NCBI GenBank assembly: GCA_046156035.1
Contig: JBJXEW010000011.1
Span: forward strand, 10,168-74,167
Origin: JAEUIX01 sp046156035
GTDB lineage: Bacteria > Planctomycetota > Phycisphaerae > Phycisphaerales > UBA1924
DNA length: 64,000 nt
Direction: 5' to 3'
Position numbers and translations under genes: made by a program. Below, piece after piece: positions 40,216-48,805 of this stretch (positions are counted from its first letter, which is position 1; every line of letters starts with the position of its first letter). The notes beneath the pieces were generated by a model, which saw only the letters and a list, made by a program, of their open reading frames with translations, was not told the origin of the DNA and made no database searches.

Positions 40216-40680
40216 ATGAACAACCACGCCGCCATCCCCGGAGCCTCCCCCGTCACCCTCAAGCGGGCCCGTGCCCGCGCCTTCGCCGAGCGTGCCGCGC
40301 AGCGCGCGGCCCACCTCCCCGAGGCCGAGCGCCTCCTCGTCCTGGCCATCTGCCAGCAAGGCCAAAGCGCCACGCACCTCGCTGCGCTCATGGGCAAGCC
40401 CTCCCGCACCATCCGCCGCCGCATCCGCAACCTCCTCCGCCGGGTCATGACCCCCGAGTTCGCCCTCGTCGTGGCCTCGCGCCAAGACTGGGCGCCCACC
40501 ATGCGCGATGTCGCCACCGCCTGCATCATCAACGGCCGCAGCCTCACCGCCGCCGCGAGAGACCTCTCCCTCTCCTACCACATCGTCCGCCGCCACCGTG
40601 ATGCCATCGTCGCCATGGCCCGCGCTCAGTCCTCCCGCACCGCACGCACGTTGCCCGCACAGCACAAGGCGGCCGCGTGA
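40216..40680 (+). CDS. Double-HTH protein, first gene of the terminase cassette
   Basis: 154 residues, ATG 40216 with AGGAG upstream. Two helix-turn-helix-like units are visible: QSATHLAALMGKPSRTIRRR (about residues 50-72) and GRSLTAAARDLSLSYHIVRR (about 107-130), of the kind found in phage terminase small subunits and sigma-4-like DNA-binding domains. The ends are basic and flexible. It overlaps the next gene by four bases (GTGA), so they are translationally coupled. Given the terminase large subunit downstream, it may act as the DNA-recognition subunit (inference). Confidence 0.7.
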   Translation: MNNHAAIPGASPVTLKRARARAFAERAAQRAAHLPEAERLLVLAICQQGQSATHLAALMGKPSRTIRRRIRNLLRRVMTPEFALVVASRQDWAPTMRDVATACIINGRSLTAAARDLSLSYHIVRRHRDAIVAMARAQSSRTARTLPAQHKAAA

Positions 40681-42146
40681 AGCCCGCCCACATCCTGTCA
40701 CCGTCCCGCCCATCCGATCGGGCCCTGCGCGCCGCCGCGCTCTTCGGCCTTGCGATTGAATGGCGTACCACCCCAGCCCACCGCCCCCACGCCCGCCACT
40801 GGGCACGCGCCGCCGCCGACATCCTCCGCGCACTCCGCACCGGCGGCATCGTCTTCATCACCGGCCCCAGCGGCGGCGGAAAAAGCACGCTCCTCCGCGC
40901 CCTGAGCGTGCACCTCGCCGCTCGCGGGGCGAACATCGAATGGGTCCGTTCCCGCCGCGCCCGCCGCGCCGTGCCACTCATTGACACGGTTCCCGGTTCC
41001 CTGCGCGCCCGCCTCGGGGCCCTGGCGCACGCGGGCCTCGCAGAGCCACGCCTGTGGAACGTCCCAACCACGCACCTCTCCGAGGGTCAGCACGCCCGCA
41101 GCGCGCTCGCCCGCGCCATCGCACGATGCCCGCGCCACGCCACCGGCACCACCCTCCTCGCCGATGAGTTCTGCTCGCCCCTCGACCGCATCACGGCGTG
41201 GTGCGTGGCCGCAAGCCTGGCCCGCTGGGCACGAGCCGCGCCCGCGCGCCTCGTCATCGTGGCCACAGCCCACGATGACCTGATCGAGCCCCTCCGCCCG
41301 GATGTGCTGGTGCACGTCAGTTTGACCGGCCATGTCGCAATCCATCCCCCTCCGCGCCCCGCGGAGGGGGTGGTCCGCCCCGGGCGGACCGGGGGAGGTG
41401 CGTGCAACGCGACCAAGCAAGAGGCCTCAACCACCCCCGCCGCCCGCTTCGTCATCCGTCCGGGCACACGCGCTAACTACGAAAACCTCAGCCCTCACCA
41501 CTACCGTGCCGCACGCCCCGGCCCCGTCTGCCGCGTTCTCGTCGCCCTCGACCGCACCGCCGCCAACGTGGTCGGCGCGCTGGTCGTCTCCTTGCCCCCG
41601 CTCAACGGCCCGTGGCGCACGTGGCTCCCACCCTGCTCCGCCCGCGAGCGCGCACGCCTCATCAACACACAGGTTCGCGTCATCTCGCGCGTCATCATCG
41701 ACCCGCGCTACCGCGGCATGGGCCTGGCCACACGCCTCGTGAGGGCCTATCTCGCTCGCCCACTCACGCCCCGCACAGAGGCCCTCGCCGCCATGGGCAC
41801 CGTCTGCCCCTTCTTTGAGCGGGCCGGCATGACGGCCACACCACGCCCACGCTCAGCACGCGATGCACGCCTGCTGAGCGCCCTGAGCCTGGCACGCCTC
41901 TCCCCCTGGCGCCTCGCCGCGTGGGCAACGCTCCCCGCACCCACGCGAAGCAACCGCCCCCTGCGCCTCGCCCTCCGTCGCTGGGCCAACGACAGCCGCG
42001 CCACACGCTCCCTCGCCCGGGCCAGCCTCGCCGCCATCGCACGCGCCGCGGCCACCGTCGGCCAGCGCGCCGTCATCTTCCAGCACACCGGAGACCACCC
42101 AGGAGGATGCTCTGTTCACTCCATGCCTTCCAGCCCGAAGGGCTGA
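40677..42146 (+). CDS. ABC-type ATPase fused to a GNAT acetyltransferase-fold domain
   Basis: 489 residues, GTG 40677. Residues about 55-215 are an ABC ATPase: Walker A GPSGGGKST, signature LSEGQHARSALARAIA, Walker B TTLLADEFCSPLD (Glu after Asp) and a switch His in VATAHDD. Residues about 255-400 are a GNAT fold: VISRVIIDPRYRGMGLATRL carries the acetyl-CoA pyrophosphate loop, and AAMGTVCPFFERAGM follows. The region after 400 is Arg/Ala-rich and helical. No membrane helices are present, so it is not a transporter subunit. The last residues HSMPSSPKG and the stop come from a palindromic repeat. The function is unknown; see the finding on this cassette. Confidence 0.8.
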   Translation: MKPAHILSPSRPSDRALRAAALFGLAIEWRTTPAHRPHARHWARAAADILRALRTGGIVFITGPSGGGKSTLLRALSVHLAARGANIEWVRSRRARRAVPLIDTVPGSLRARLGALAHAGLAEPRLWNVPTTHLSEGQHARSALARAIARCPRHATGTTLLADEFCSPLDRITAWCVAASLARWARAAPARLVIVATAHDDLIEPLRPDVLVHVSLTGHVAIHPPPRPAEGVVRPGRTGGGACNATKQEASTTPAARFVIRPGTRANYENLSPHHYRAARPGPVCRVLVALDRTAANVVGALVVSLPPLNGPWRTWLPPCSARERARLINTQVRVISRVIIDPRYRGMGLATRLVRAYLARPLTPRTEALAAMGTVCPFFERAGMTATPRPRSARDARLLSALSLARLSPWRLAAWATLPAPTRSNRPLRLALRRWANDSRATRSLARASLAAIARAAATVGQRAVIFQHTGDHPGGCSVHSMPSSPKG

Positions 42147-42243
42147 AAGTCAATAGCCGGGGGTTGAGGAGGCTCGGCGACGAAACCCCCGGTGCGCGAC
42201 CCCCTTGCCACTGCACCCTGAAGGGGTGCATGAACCACACCTC
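42124..42243. repeat. Composite palindromic element at the 3' end of the ABC-GNAT gene
   Basis: Three nested or adjacent hairpins: CAGCCC-GAA-GGGCTG (about 42128-42143), ACCGGGGGTTTC-type arms (GCCGGGGGTT at 42158 and AACCCCCGGT at 42185) and GCACCC-TGAA-GGGGTGC near 42212-42229. It encodes the last residues and the stop of the ABC-GNAT protein and precedes the terminase start. The AGCCCGAAGGGCTGAAAGT form occurs as dispersed repeats in many bacteria. Confidence 0.65.
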
Positions 42244-42271
42244 GCATCGCATGACTTTCAACAGAGCACCC

Positions 42272-43810
42272 ATGACCACACACCCCCAACCTCCCGACAA
42301 CCCCGACGCTCTCCACCGCTTCCTCGCCGATGTGCTCAACATCCGCGTGCCGCGCACGAGTTTGCTGGAAGCCTCCGACGCGCCCTTTGACTACCTCTGC
42401 CACACCTTCTTCGAGGGCAAGTTCACTCGCGGCCAGTCGCACGCCGGTCCCTCGCTCGCGGAGCAGGTCGCGGGCGCCCATGCTGCCACCGACACCGCCG
42501 CTGCCTCCCCCGCCCGCATCGACCCCGTCGTCTGGGCCAGCCGCGGCGGTGGAAAAACATTCCTCGGCGCTGTCGCCACTCTCCTCGACCTCCTCTTCAA
42601 GCAAGGGTGCGAGGTCCGCATCCTCGGCGGCAGCCTCGAACAAAGCGGCCGCATGCACGAGCACCTCCGCCGCCTCTGCGAAATCTCCGCCGTCAGCGCC
42701 CACATCGCCCGCAAGTCCACCGCCAAACGCCTCCTCTTCAACAACGGCTCCCGCGCCGAGATCCTCGCCCAAAGCGAAACCGCCGTGCGCGGCACGCGCG
42801 TGCAGAAGGTGCGGTGCGACGAGGTGGACCTCTTCAACCCCGCCGTCTGGCGTGCCGCCCAACTCACCACACGCTCGCTCGGACGCGAGGGCCCCTGGGG
42901 CACCGTGGTCCACGGACGCATCGAGGCCCTCTCCACCATGAACGCGCCCATGGGCATCATGTGGGACCTCGTCAGCGAGAGCGTCGGCGGCAACGCCACA
43001 CGCAGACTGTTCCGCTGGGGCGTGGTCGATGCGCTCGAACACTGCTCCCCGCGCCACGCCTGCGAGCCATGTGTGTTGTGGCCCGAGTGCGGCGGCCGCG
43101 CCAAACTCCGCCCGCCCGCCGACGCCGGCCACATCACCATCGCCGATGCGCTGGCCATGAAAGCCCGCGTGAGTTTGGAGATGTGGCAGAGCGAGATGCT
43201 CTGCCTTCGCCCCCGCCGCGCGAGCGCCGTCATCCCCGAGTTCGACCCGCGCACCCACATCCTGCGAGAGGATGCCATCCCACACCGCGGCACATGGATC
43301 GCAGGCATGGACTTCGGCTTCCGCTCACCCACCGTCATCCTCTGGGCGCACGTCGATGAAACCGGCATCCTCCGCGTCATGCACGAACGCTCCGCAGACG
43401 GCGCCGTGATGGACGAGCACATCCGCGCCGTCACCGACGGCCTGCGCCCCCACCCCGCGTGGGTCGGTGTTGATCCCGCGGGCAACGCCCGCAACGACCA
43501 GACCGGCCTCTCCAACGTCAACCTCCTCCGCAAAGCAGGCCTCGCCGTTCGTTCGCGCCAGAGCGCGGTTGAAGACGGCCTGCGCCTGCTGCGGGCGCGT
43601 TTCGGCCCGGCGACCGGCTCGCCGCGCCTGTTTGTGCACGCTCGCTGCGTGAAACTGATTGAGAGTCTGAGGCGTTACCGCTATCCGGAGGACAAGCCCG
43701 AAGCGATGCAGCCGGTGAAGGACGGACACGACCACGCCGTGGATGCCCTGCGCTATATGGTCATGAACCTCGACCGTCCGCACGAGACGCGCCAAGCAGG
43801 GTACTTGTGA
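42272..43810 (+). CDS. Phage-type terminase large subunit (ATPase plus nuclease)
   Basis: 512 residues from ATG 42272 (ATG 42251, seven codons upstream, is also in frame). The motor domain has Walker A WASRGGGKTFLGAV, the segment VRGTRVQKVRCDEVD with the Walker B Asp-Glu, and a coupling motif region ALSTMNAP. A four-Cys patch (CSPRHACEPCVLWPEC) sits in the middle. The RNase-H-like nuclease domain has IAGMDFGFRSPTVILW, WVGVDPAGNAR and the final GHDHAVDALRYMVMN, giving a full set of acidic metal ligands. It should be enzymatically intact. No portal, capsid, tail, integrase or lysis gene lies near, so it is not in a prophage visible here. Confidence 0.87.
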   Translation: MTTHPQPPDNPDALHRFLADVLNIRVPRTSLLEASDAPFDYLCHTFFEGKFTRGQSHAGPSLAEQVAGAHAATDTAAASPARIDPVVWASRGGGKTFLGAVATLLDLLFKQGCEVRILGGSLEQSGRMHEHLRRLCEISAVSAHIARKSTAKRLLFNNGSRAEILAQSETAVRGTRVQKVRCDEVDLFNPAVWRAAQLTTRSLGREGPWGTVVHGRIEALSTMNAPMGIMWDLVSESVGGNATRRLFRWGVVDALEHCSPRHACEPCVLWPECGGRAKLRPPADAGHITIADALAMKARVSLEMWQSEMLCLRPRRASAVIPEFDPRTHILREDAIPHRGTWIAGMDFGFRSPTVILWAHVDETGILRVMHERSADGAVMDEHIRAVTDGLRPHPAWVGVDPAGNARNDQTGLSNVNLLRKAGLAVRSRQSAVEDGLRLLRARFGPATGSPRLFVHARCVKLIESLRRYRYPEDKPEAMQPVKDGHDHAVDALRYMVMNLDRPHETRQAGYL

Positions 43811-43821
43811 ACCCCATCGGA

Positions 43822-43843
43822 GGCGTTGGCGCAAGCCAACGCG
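43822..43843. repeat. Family-4 hairpin GCGTTGGC-GCAA-GCCAACGC
   Basis: A perfect 8-bp stem with a GCAA loop, 11 bases after the terminase stop; it may terminate transcription. A second copy with a degenerate right arm is at 44709. Confidence 0.7.
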
Positions 43844-43886
43844 CGGCCCCCGATTGCCACATGGAATACACTGCACCCGAGCATCC

Positions 43887-44693
43887 ATGCGACGACTCCT
43901 CTTCGTTTTGATCGGGCTTGTGGCCATTCTTGCGGGGTTGCTGTACATCGGCGATTACGGTCGCGAGAGGGATTCCGTTGACATGCGTGAATGGAGTTAC
44001 TGGGGCTACCGCCACGGACCGTCGGGGCTGTCGCGGCCGCTCTTTCCGGTCCGCGTGGGCGGGCAGCTGGGGTTCATTGACGCGACCGGCCGTGTGGTGA
44101 TTGAGCCGCAGTTTCTGCGGGCGTACACGTTTACGGAGGGGCTCTGCGTGGCCACCACGTCCAGTGAACGCAGCGGCTATATCGACGAGACAGGGGCGTG
44201 GGTGATCCCGCCGCGCTTTGCCATGGCTCTGCCCTTCCGGGGTGGGCGGGCCGCGGTGAAGGGGGAGGACAGGGGCCGATTCGGGTACATCGACCGGACC
44301 GGGACGCTGGTGATTCCGTACCGCTACTACACGGCCAGCGAATTTGTGGACGGTGTGGCGCGCGTCGGCCACGCCACCTTGTGGGGAAGGCTCAAGGGCT
44401 CGTTCGCTGATGTTGGCATGGAGTGCTGGTACGAGTACATCGATCTCCAGGGTCGCCGCGTCGCCAAGCCCGAGATGAACAATCCGCGGAACGATGCAGA
44501 GCCGCGGCCCCTGTTCCCGTTCGGCCCGCCGGGAAAGATGGGTTACAAGGACGCGAACGGGCTGGTGGTGGTTGAGGCGATCTACGCCCGCGCGGACCCG
44601 TTCGAGGATGGGCTGGGGTGTGTTGCCACCGAGGGTGGAAAGAACGGGTACGTGGATGCGACGGGGCGCATGGTCTGGCCACCATCGCAGTGA
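43887..44693 (+). CDS. WG-repeat protein with N-terminal membrane anchor
   Basis: 268 residues from ATG 43887. Residues 4-26 are a membrane helix or signal anchor. The rest holds about four WG (KWG) repeats with the usual pattern of G-x-IDxTGxxVIxPxF: LGFIDATGRVVIEPQF, SGYIDETGAWVIPPRF, FGYIDRTGTLVIPYRY and a C-terminal pair NGYVDATGRMVWPPS. WG repeats form beta-sheet modules of unknown ligand, frequent in secreted bacterial proteins. The protein is probably exposed outside the cytoplasmic membrane. Confidence 0.87.
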   Translation: MRRLLFVLIGLVAILAGLLYIGDYGRERDSVDMREWSYWGYRHGPSGLSRPLFPVRVGGQLGFIDATGRVVIEPQFLRAYTFTEGLCVATTSSERSGYIDETGAWVIPPRFAMALPFRGGRAAVKGEDRGRFGYIDRTGTLVIPYRYYTASEFVDGVARVGHATLWGRLKGSFADVGMECWYEYIDLQGRRVAKPEMNNPRNDAEPRPLFPFGPPGKMGYKDANGLVVVEAIYARADPFEDGLGCVATEGGKNGYVDATGRMVWPPSQ

Positions 44694-44708
44694 TCTGGCC
44701 CCCACCAG

Positions 44709-44730
44709 AGGCGTTGGCGCAAGCCAAAGC
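44709..44730. repeat. Family-4 hairpin, second copy
   Basis: GCGTTGGC-GCAA-GCCAAAGC followed by GCGGCC, directly after the WG-repeat gene, with one or two mismatches compared with the copy at 43822. Confidence 0.65.
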
Positions 44731-44776
44731 GCGGCCTTGCGACCGCGCCGCCGACATCGCCGATACGCTCCCACCG

Positions 44777-46330
44777 ATGTCTCCACCCCCCGCTCCAGGC
44801 CCCGTACTCGTCCTCTGCCCGATGCAGATCGAAGAGGCCGCGGTCGTTCGCGCGGTGCGGGCGGCGGGCGCACACACGCCCATCCGCGTCGTCCGCACCG
44901 GCATCGGCAAAGACGCAATCCTCGCCGCGCTCGTGCGTGAACTCGCGGCAGCGGTGGGGGCGGGGGGGGCGGTGGGGGGGGCAGAGGGCCACGCGCCGTC
45001 ACTCGTCATCCTCGCCGGCGCCTGCGGCGGCCTGCGCCCCACCGCCGATGTGCCCTCCATCTCGCGCATCATCGACGAGCACGGCCACACCTGGCCCCGC
45101 GGCATCGGCTTCGATCCCGCCGGCGTCACCCTCGTCGCCGTTGACCGCATCATCGCCACACCGCAAGACAAGGCCGCGCTCGCCGCCGCCACCGGCGCGG
45201 CGATCGTCGACATGGAATCCCACGCCTTCGCCGCCGCCTGCGAAACGCGCGGCCTCGCCTGGTCCGTCATCCGCGGCGTCAGCGACACGCCCGATGAATC
45301 GCTCCCCGCCGAAGTCCTCGCCTGGATCACCCCCGACGGCCGCACGCGCTCGCTGCGCGCGTTCCTCGACCTGCTCCGCAGGCCGTGGCTCATCCCGCAC
45401 ATCATCCGCCTCCTCCGCCGGTCCAACCGCGTGCTGCCGAAAGTCGGCGAGGCAGCGCTCGCGCTCGCTTCCGCGCCACTCACCACCCAAAGAGGCCCGG
45501 GCGCAAGCCCGGGCTTTCGCCAGCCACCCGCACCCTGCGCGGCAGCCTTCCACCCCGCGCTCCCGCCCGTCGCCCTCACCCACGCCGACGTGGTCATCTT
45601 CGGCGGCACGTTCGACCCCGTCCACATCGGCCACACCTCACTCGCCGACCACGCGCGCCGCCACGTGGAGGCTCGCAGCCGCGGTTTCACAACACCCCCT
45701 CCCAGAGGGAGGGGGCGGGGGGTGGGCGAGTCTGCTTCGGTTCTGAGCGAGCCTCCAAGCACCGCCGGCGCATCGGCCTGCCTCCTCCTCATCCCCGCGG
45801 CACGCTCGCCCCACAAAGACTCCGCCCCGCACGCCACCGATGCCGACCGCGTCGCCATGCTCCGCATCGCCATTGCCGATGCGCCCACCACCGCCGTGTG
45901 GACGGTGGAACTGGAGCAGGGAAGTGGGGGGGCTGCTCCAAGTTTCACAATCGACACGCTCCGCCGCGCCCGCGCGGCTCTCAACGCCGCGGGTCGCCAC
46001 GACTCGCGCCTGCACCTGCTCATCGGCGCCGATCAGGCCCTCGCCCTCCACCGCTGGCGTGAGCCACACGAGATTCTCGCTCTCGCTCACCCCCTCATCC
46101 TCTTGCGGGGTGAGCACGCCGCGGCCGATGCGCTCGCGGCTGCGCTCGCCGCGCTTGGTTTCTGGTCCGATGCCGAACTCGCGCGCCTGCGCGCTGGCAT
46201 TGTCCCCGCGCCGCTGGTGAACGTGTCATCAACCGCCGTGCGCGAAGCCCTCGCCGCCGGCCGCGATACGACCGGCATGCTCGACCCCCGCGTGCGCGCC
46301 TACATCGATCAGCACGGCCTGTACAGGTAA
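44777..46330 (+). CDS. nadD: Fusion of an MTA/futalosine-type nucleosidase with nicotinate-nucleotide adenylyltransferase
   Basis: 517 residues from ATG 44777. Residues 1-215 are a nucleoside phosphorylase-fold domain: VLVLCPMQIEEAAVVRAV, ILAGACGGL, VDMESHAFAAAC (substrate Glu) and VIRGVSDTPDE, resembling MTA/SAH/futalosine nucleosidases. Residues about 265-517 are NadD: FGGTFDPVHIGHTSLADHA (the HxGH-type nucleotidyltransferase site), LLIPAARSPHKD, SFTIDTLRRA, LLIGADQALALHRW and NVSSTAVREAL. NadD adenylates nicotinate mononucleotide in NAD synthesis. The linker (about residues 228-262) contains a family-3 hairpin sequence (45492-45517), and a family-1 hairpin (45695-45731) adds an insert after the HxGH helix. 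The nucleosidase specificity is inferred only. Confidence 0.87.
   Translation: MSPPPAPGPVLVLCPMQIEEAAVVRAVRAAGAHTPIRVVRTGIGKDAILAALVRELAAAVGAGGAVGGAEGHAPSLVILAGACGGLRPTADVPSISRIIDEHGHTWPRGIGFDPAGVTLVAVDRIIATPQDKAALAAATGAAIVDMESHAFAAACETRGLAWSVIRGVSDTPDESLPAEVLAWITPDGRTRSLRAFLDLLRRPWLIPHIIRLLRRSNRVLPKVGEAALALASAPLTTQRGPGASPGFRQPPAPCAAAFHPALPPVALTHADVVIFGGTFDPVHIGHTSLADHARRHVEARSRGFTTPPPRGRGRGVGESASVLSEPPSTAGASACLLLIPAARSPHKDSAPHATDADRVAMLRIAIADAPTTAVWTVELEQGSGGAAPSFTIDTLRRARAALNAAGRHDSRLHLLIGADQALALHRWREPHEILALAHPLILLRGEHAAADALAAALAALGFWSDAELARLRAGIVPAPLVNVSSTAVREALAAGRDTTGMLDPRVRAYIDQHGLYR
45492..45517. repeat. Family-3 hairpin at the domain junction of the nucleosidase-NadD fusion
   Basis: AGGCCCGGGC-GCAA-GCCCGGGCTTT in frame, encoding RGPGASPGF. 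Elsewhere in the window the same hairpin ends genes. Confidence 0.8.
45695..45731. repeat. Family-1 hairpin inside the NadD domain
   Basis: CCCCTCCC-AGA-GGGAGGGG stem (45695-45715) followed by CGGGGGGTGGGCGAGTC. The frame stays open and encodes PPPRGRGRGVGES. Confidence 0.8.
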
Positions 46331-46358
46331 GTGCGAGCCCCGTCGCCGCGCCGCCCAA

Positions 46359-46385
46359 TGAGGCCCCGGCGCAAGCCGGGGCTTT
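46359..46385 (+). terminator. Family-3 hairpin between convergent genes
   Basis: AGGCCCCGGC-GCAA-GCCGGGGCTTTCC, 28 bases after the nadD stop and 14 bases from the stop of the convergent deaminase gene; it may serve both. Confidence 0.7.
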
Positions 46386-46398
46386 CCGCGGGGCCCTC

Positions 46399-47703
46399 TC
46401 ACGCCGCGTACACCACCCGCCCCAGCGCAAGAGTGTGCTTCAGCCACCGGTCATCCCACGCGTGCAGGATTGTGCTCAGCGGGTCAGCCGCGCCCTGCCA
46501 CGCAATGTCCGGCTCGATCACCAGCACATCCGCGCTCAGCCCCTCGCGCAGTTCGCCCCGGTCCGTCCATCCGCATGCACGCGCGTTCCCCGCCGTCGCC
46601 ATCCACCACGCCCGCGCCGCACTGGGCACCTCCTCGTGCCCCCCGTCGTTGGTCGTTCGTGCCCGCTCGGGAAGCGGCTCGCCCCACCACGCCCGCCGCG
46701 CCTGCGTGTGCATCATCGCGCGGCAGACCCGCGCCATGCTCCGCTCAAAGCCCCCCGCGATGTCGCTCCCCAGCGCCACCGCCACGCCGCTGCGCTCCAG
46801 CGCGCCCAGGTTCATCGCCCCCGATTGCAGAAAATCGTTCGCCGCGGGGCAGTGCGCCACCACGCACCCGGCCCGCGCCAGGGTCTGGCGGTCGTGCCCG
46901 GAGAGGTAGATGCCGTGCCCCAGAATCGTGCGCCCCGTGAGCAGCCCCGCATCGTCGTACACCTGCGTGTAGGTCTTCCCCCCAAACAACCCCTCCACAA
47001 GTTCGCACTCGGGCACCATCTCCGCCAGGTGCGTCTGCACCATCGCCCCCGCGCGCAGAGCGAGCGTCCCCGCGCCGCGCAGCAAATCATCATCGCACGA
47101 AACCGCAAACCGCGGCGACACGGCGTGCTCAATCCCCTTCGCGCCCGGCTTGCCGAACGCGGGGTAGCGCTCGCACAGCGCGGCGGCTTCCGCCAGCAAC
47201 CGCTCACGCGGCCGGCACAGTTCCGGCGGCGCGTTGCGCTCCATCAGCACCTGCCCAACCGCCCCGCGCACACCCGCCGCGGCGAGAGCCTCGATCGCCG
47301 CGATCGTCCCCTCGTGGTGCACCGTCGCGTACGCCGCGATGCTCGTGGTGCCGTGCGCGAGCAGTTGCCGGGCCACGCGCGCGCCCATGTTCGCGGCATA
47401 CGCCGCGTCCGCCCAGCGCGCCTCCGCGGGAAAAATCACCCGGTCCAGCCACTCCAGCAGCGTCATTCCGCTGGCGCCGATGGAATCAAACTGCGGCAGG
47501 TGCAGGTGCGCATCAATAAAGCCCGGCGCGATCACGCACGCCTCACCGCCCGCGTCCGGCCGCGCGTGCAACGCGCCCTCGCGCACCTCCGCGAGGCGTC
47601 CGTCCTCAACCCGCACCCACCCCGGCGTCAGGCGCACGCTCTCACCGGCGCGCGTGACGCTCGCGTCGGCTGTCGGCAGCAAAAGGTGTCCGCTGAAAAT
47701 CAT
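46399..47703 (-). CDS. Guanine deaminase-like amidohydrolase
   Basis: 434 residues. Amidohydrolase-superfamily TIM barrel with PGFIDAHLHLPQFDS (zinc HxH), GMTLLEWLDRVIFPAEARWAD (a segment typical of guanine deaminase GuaD), QTHLAEMVPE (His and Glu), LGHGIYLSG, VAHCPAANDFL and VALGSDIAGG (catalytic Asp). Guanine deaminases hydrolyse guanine to xanthine and ammonia. Close relatives such as triazine or S-adenosylhomocysteine deaminases cannot be excluded, although FPAEARWAD points to GuaD. The start at 47703 is an ATG next to the usual MIFSGHLLLP. Confidence 0.85.
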   Translation of the reverse strand: MIFSGHLLLPTADASVTRAGESVRLTPGWVRVEDGRLAEVREGALHARPDAGGEACVIAPGFIDAHLHLPQFDSIGASGMTLLEWLDRVIFPAEARWADAAYAANMGARVARQLLAHGTTSIAAYATVHHEGTIAAIEALAAAGVRGAVGQVLMERNAPPELCRPRERLLAEAAALCERYPAFGKPGAKGIEHAVSPRFAVSCDDDLLRGAGTLALRAGAMVQTHLAEMVPECELVEGLFGGKTYTQVYDDAGLLTGRTILGHGIYLSGHDRQTLARAGCVVAHCPAANDFLQSGAMNLGALERSGVAVALGSDIAGGFERSMARVCRAMMHTQARRAWWGEPLPERARTTNDGGHEEVPSAARAWWMATAGNARACGWTDRGELREGLSADVLVIEPDIAWQGAADPLSTILHAWDDRWLKHTLALGRVVYAA

Positions 47704-47747
47704 CCTGTCTCAATCGTTCGCACGCCGCGCCAGCCCCGCGGCCACGT

Positions 47748-48779
47748 TCACACCGGCCGCCGCCCGTAAAAGAAGCAAGGCCACGGCCGCTCCACATCGC
47801 TCAGCCCCGCCTCCTTCAGCCAGCCCATGCACTCCTCGGGCCGATGGCGGAACGAGTACTTCGGCAAGTACGCATCCACGAGGCCCAGATACGCCGCCTG
47901 GAACGTCCGCCCGCGCGGCAGTTTGCGCTGCCGCCCCGCCAGATAAAACGCCAACGGCAGGCTCATGAGTTTGCACGACAGCAGCATCAGCGGCCGCGGC
48001 AACTTTCCCGGCAGCGTGAACGTGTGCCGCAGCGTGATGTACCCCACACCCCCCGCGCCCAGTTCATAGATATACAGCAGCATCTTGCCGCCGGGCTTCA
48101 CGCACCGCGCCGCGGCCAGCACCGCGGCACGTGTGTCGGGCGTGTGGTGCGCAATCCCGATCGACAGCACGATGTCGAACGCGTGGTCCGCGATCGGAAA
48201 CCGCAGCACATCGGTCCGCAAGAATGCGGTGTCGCGAACCTTGCCGCCGCGCACGTTCTCCGCCGTCGCGCGATACACCACCTCCGAAAGGTCGCACCCC
48301 ATCGCCGTCGCGCCGTGGTCCGCCAGCACGCGGCAATACTGACCGTGCCCACACCCCACATCCAGCGCCCGCAGGCCCTTCACGTTGCCGCCCAGTTTCA
48401 GCCACTTGTCCAGGCCGTTCCACAGGTCCTCGGGCGTGTTGTTGTAGACGATCTGCTCGTCCAGTTTGCCACGCAGAACCTTCTCCCACTGGTAGCCAAA
48501 GCCCGCCTGGTCGCCGCGGTCGTCGCGCTCCACCGCAACAAAGTCCAGCACGCCCTCCCGCGCCGCGGCCACCATGCCCGCCCCGCACGAACTCGCGCAC
48601 TCAAGGCCCCGATCATCGCCCGTCGGCCGCACCGCCCCGTGGCACTTGGGGCACGTCAGCACGGGCCCGAACCGGGCGTGCACATCCGCCATCAGCCCCG
48701 CGGCCGAGTTGCTCAGCGCGGCGGGGGGGGCGGGGGGGGCGGGGGAGGAGGTCGCGTGTTCTTGAGTCGCGGTGCTCAT
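47748..48779 (-). CDS. SAM-dependent methyltransferase with N-terminal zinc ribbon
   Basis: 343 residues from ATG 48779. Residues about 40-75 hold CPKCHGAVRPT and CASSCGAG, a Trm112-like zinc-ribbon. The class I methyltransferase core follows: ALDVGCGHGQYCRVLAD (SAM motif I), MGCDLSEVVYRATAEN, FDIVLSIGIAHHTPD and CVKPGGKMLLYIYE. The C-terminal 80 residues contain hydrophobic segments (PRPLMLLSCKLMSLPLAFYL) that may touch the membrane. Its start lies 26 bases after the carbamoyltransferase stop, so both are probably in one operon; the substrate may be a lipid- or glycan-linked sugar. Confidence 0.87.
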   Translation of the reverse strand: MSTATQEHATSSPAPPAPPAALSNSAAGLMADVHARFGPVLTCPKCHGAVRPTGDDRGLECASSCGAGMVAAAREGVLDFVAVERDDRGDQAGFGYQWEKVLRGKLDEQIVYNNTPEDLWNGLDKWLKLGGNVKGLRALDVGCGHGQYCRVLADHGATAMGCDLSEVVYRATAENVRGGKVRDTAFLRTDVLRFPIADHAFDIVLSIGIAHHTPDTRAAVLAAARCVKPGGKMLLYIYELGAGGVGYITLRHTFTLPGKLPRPLMLLSCKLMSLPLAFYLAGRQRKLPRGRTFQAAYLGLVDAYLPKYSFRHRPEECMGWLKEAGLSDVERPWPCFFYGRRPV

Positions 48780-48805
48780 GGTCGCATGCTCGGTGGCGCG
48801 GCACA

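Noticed and set aside
40216..43810. Complete prophage around the terminase gene
   Set aside because: No portal, capsid, tail, integrase, lysis or attachment site is seen on either side; neighbours are ordinary chromosomal genes.
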